Assembly (NCBI GenBank): GCA_017477505.1
Contig: JAFUVQ010000060.1
Coordinates: 186,001-250,000 of the forward strand
Source: Eubacterium sp.
Lineage (GTDB): Bacteria > Bacillota > Clostridia > Lachnospirales > Lachnospiraceae
Reading direction: 5' to 3'
DNA: 64,000 bases
Part shown: piece after piece, positions 61,797 through 64,000 of the stretch
Layout: each line of letters starts with the position of its first letter
Numbering within the stretch: position 1 is the first letter of the stretch
Position numbers and translations under genes: made by a program
Notes under the pieces: generated by a model
The model's database searches: none
What the model saw: only the letters and a program-made list of their open reading frames with translations
What the model was told of the DNA's origin: nothing

Positions 61797-64000
61797 TCAA
61801 CCGCCATATATACCTTCCGCTCTAGGATTCAACATTACACCATCATTTTCACCACCGTAAACAAATGCACTAAAATGATCATCATAAAACTCAACATAAA
61901 ACCCTGTAGATCCATCTTTTCTATATTTTTTTGAAACCCCATTTGGTAGTGTTCTCTTTATCTCACTTAAAAACTCTGGACAACTTGCCCCTTCTACTCT
62001 AATATCTTCATCTTCAATTATCATTAAAAACGACGAACCTGCATCGAATATTTCATCATTGGCATATTCATTGGTCATAGCTGTATTACATGCAGATACT
62101 ATCTCACCCGCAGAAGTAAGATCTGCTGCAATCCTTAATTTGTCCAAGTAAGTTTTTTCATATTCAATATCTTCGTCATCAATACTATCATAACCACCAC
62201 TCAAATCTAAATCTATGTATTCAATATCACCGTTGAAAAACTGATAACCATCATAAAAAGTATCATAATTCATGTTTTTACTATTCCAAAAACAGTTCAC
62301 ATTATCATCAATAAGCACACTATTCTCCCCGTCAAAGCTATAAAGATCACCGTCTTGTTTAAATAAAAGAGTTTTCTTGTCAATTCGGGCATAATCCTCA
62401 ACAGCTTCTTCCCTCAACATGACATTACCTTTTGAATCAACATACTCGATATCGCATTCATAATCATTATCACTTCTAAAAACCATATTCCCATCTTCAA
62501 ACAAATCCATTATTTCCCCAACATTACTAGCGATTTGTCTAAAAGACCCCTTGTAATATAAAAACCAATCATAACCATCATTATTCTGAGCTGACTTATA
62601 ATATGCTAACTTACCATTTTTTAATATCATTTCGTGGACATCATCTACTAACAATTTAATATCCGATACTCTCCCACTCTGTATATTTCCAACGTAAATT
62701 CCTCCTTCTATATCCATAAGGAACAATTTATTGTCATATATAAATACATCATCAATTTCATTCTCTCGCAAGATCTTTATGTCCGGAAGTTCAACTTTTG
62801 ATTTGTTATTATCAAATGTATAAAAAACGTAATTAAATAAGCCATTTCCATAATCTGAATCCATATAATCATAAATCTCTTCAATATCACTTTTTCCCGC
62901 ATTTACATCCCATTCAGCATAAATATTACCCTTTATATCAATTGTTGAAGAGCTTATAAGAGAGCTTTTTCCTTCCCTATAATAATAAATGCTGCAGACA
63001 TCAAGCTCCTCCTGAAGCGACTCCCTTATTAGATTTCTCCCTGAAGCCTTTTCAAAATCTTCTTCGGTGTAACTACCATGATTCTTGATAATATCCTCGT
63101 CATTTTTTTTAAGATTATCATTAATATAGTCAAAAGGAATTAAAGGTTCATCGTTTATAACGTAATAAACCAGAGTGTCTTCATACAAATTCACTATTCC
63201 ACCTTTCTCCCCTTCGACTAGAATTGTTTTTCTTCCATCAAATCCTACAGATATAATATTATCGTCTTCATCCGCATACACTAATGACTTTGTTCCTTCT
63301 ACTAAATATACACTATCAACATCTTTTACGATAAGCTTAGCAGTATCCGGATTATTCAAATCTACACTATATACATTTTCTAAATAATCATCTGTATCTT
63401 CTCCTACTATCACAGTTCTATCGTTTTCCACTGAATACAGTGTATTATAGATTTGTTTAGAATCCTTTCCATCATAATAGTACAAATCATCATTTTTATA
63501 GTAAAGCAAACCGTTATTCACCGCTTGCATACCAGGCCTGACATTTTTAGATATTATTTCCCCAGCATTTGTAGTAGATTTCTTTTTTATTTTATTGACC
63601 TCAACCCTGTAAAGAGTACCTTCACCATAATCATCGCTATACGAAGCCAGATAATAAAAAAAACTTCCATCAGGACTAAAAACAGCAGTGGTCTTTTCGT
63701 CAGAAAGCAATTCATTACTATCAAAAACTATTCCATTATCCTTCTGAATCTTATTATATAGTGAATAGCCTTCATCAGAATTAACAATACAAACACTTTT
63801 CGTTGTTTTTTTCTTTATAAATTTGAACGCCTTTATTCCCAGAAAAGCCAAAACAATCGCACACACAACAATTACAGGAACAAGAATAAACAATCGCTTT
63901 CTATTCTTTGGAAGTGAACCTGGTGATCCGTGATTATATGTATCAAAGCCGTTATTCTCTTCTGAATAATCATATACTTTCTCGCCACAACTCGCGCAGA
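61797..64000 (-). CDS. Zinc-ribbon membrane protein with long extracytoplasmic domain (partial, 5' end beyond window)
   Basis: At least 733 codons are visible. The frame is open to the window edge; a TTG at 63893 is inside the gene, not its start. Upstream of it the frame encodes CASCGEK, half of a zinc ribbon, followed by a basic linker and the membrane helix 'FILVPVIVVCAIVLAFLGI'. The remaining about 660 residues are acidic with repeated strands rich in Tyr, Asp and Ser ('GKLAYYKSAQNNDGYDWFLYYKG', 'NGLLYYKNDDLYYYDGKD'), like beta-propeller sensor domains. It is the first visible gene of the zinc-ribbon run. Confidence 0.75.
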   Translation of the reverse strand, partial: CASCGEKVYDYSEENNGFDTYNHGSPGSLPKNRKRLFILVPVIVVCAIVLAFLGIKAFKFIKKKTTKSVCIVNSDEGYSLYNKIQKDNGIVFDSNELLSDEKTTAVFSPDGSFFYYLASYSDDYGEGTLYRVEVNKIKKKSTTNAGEIISKNVRPGMQAVNNGLLYYKNDDLYYYDGKDSKQIYNTLYSVENDRTVIVGEDTDDYLENVYSVDLNNPDTAKLIVKDVDSVYLVEGTKSLVYADEDDNIISVGFDGRKTILVEGEKGGIVNLYEDTLVYYVINDEPLIPFDYINDNLKKNDEDIIKNHGSYTEEDFEKASGRNLIRESLQEELDVCSIYYYREGKSSLISSSTIDIKGNIYAEWDVNAGKSDIEEIYDYMDSDYGNGLFNYVFYTFDNNKSKVELPDIKILRENEIDDVFIYDNKLFLMDIEGGIYVGNIQSGRVSDIKLLVDDVHEMILKNGKLAYYKSAQNNDGYDWFLYYKGSFRQIASNVGEIMDLFEDGNMVFRSDNDYECDIEYVDSKGNVMLREEAVEDYARIDKKTLLFKQDGDLYSFDGENSVLIDDNVNCFWNSKNMNYDTFYDGYQFFNGDIEYIDLDLSGGYDSIDDEDIEYEKTYLDKLRIAADLTSAGEIVSACNTAMTNEYANDEIFDAGSSFLMIIEDEDIRVEGASCPEFLSEIKRTLPNGVSKKYRKDGSTGFYVEFYDDHFSAFVYGGENDGVMLNPRAEGIYGG

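Overview
The window looks like a low-to-mid GC chromosomal segment of an anaerobic Firmicute, most likely a rumen/gut Lachnospiraceae (Butyrivibrio-like). The reasons are strong AGGAGG ribosome sites, a suf operon of the CBDSU type, a methionine synthase split into two genes, a DUF5662 gene, a DUF4176 gene and Gram-positive lipoproteins. This placement is inference: there is no rRNA or marker gene to prove it. No CRISPR array, prophage or intact insertion sequence was seen.

Layout. 0-8 kb: a DUF975/CmpB fusion membrane protein, acylphosphatase, a lipoprotein, an AzlCD amino-acid exporter, an AIM24 protein, a DUF212 phosphatase-like membrane protein, a PTS IIC protein and an orphan pilin-like protein. 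8-17 kb: a short MetH, an unknown membrane protein and the detached MetH reactivation domain in one operon, then topoisomerase IV (parC-parE). 17-24 kb: a SpoIIE/RsbU-type phosphatase overlapping an acyltransferase gene, an esterase, a GNAT protein, an M50-like protease and a PTS IICB transporter. 23-29 kb: a response regulator, histidine kinase, FtsX-like permease and ATPase, with elaborate hairpins between the genes.

29-41 kb: DUF4176 is translationally coupled to a glycine-rich 721-residue protein (possibly type VII secretion-linked). Then come an ArsP permease, a DUF362 protein and an EamA transporter, and the SUF Fe-S cluster operon with an acyl-ACP thioesterase on the opposite strand between sufS and sufU. 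41-51 kb: a membrane AAA protein beside an SbcD-like protein that has lost almost every metal ligand, a hairpin-array intergenic region, then NYN-LOTUS, DUF5662, dnaE, an rRNA methylase, tcdA and a small lipoprotein, all co-directional.

51-64 kb is the most accessory-looking part. It holds a HipA-like kinase with an unknown partner gene behind a perfect promoter overlapped by a palindrome, tRNA-Thr(CGT), an SGNH hydrolase, and a Ser/Thr kinase whose glycine-rich loop is missing and which overlaps a TPR protein gene. After these come an Rpn-type nuclease and a six-gene run of small membrane-anchored proteins. Four of those six carry zinc ribbons, including the last gene, which runs off the window end and whose visible codons show a CxxC just upstream of its membrane anchor.

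The most promising leads for something undescribed are the HipA-like pair, the DUF4176/glycine-rich pair, the inactive SbcD-like/membrane AAA pair, and the kinase-TPR-zinc-ribbon envelope cluster. Multi-hairpin intergenic elements with TTC/GAA loops recur at 26.8, 28.2, 43.9-44.15 and 57.6 kb and seem to be a genome-wide repeat class.
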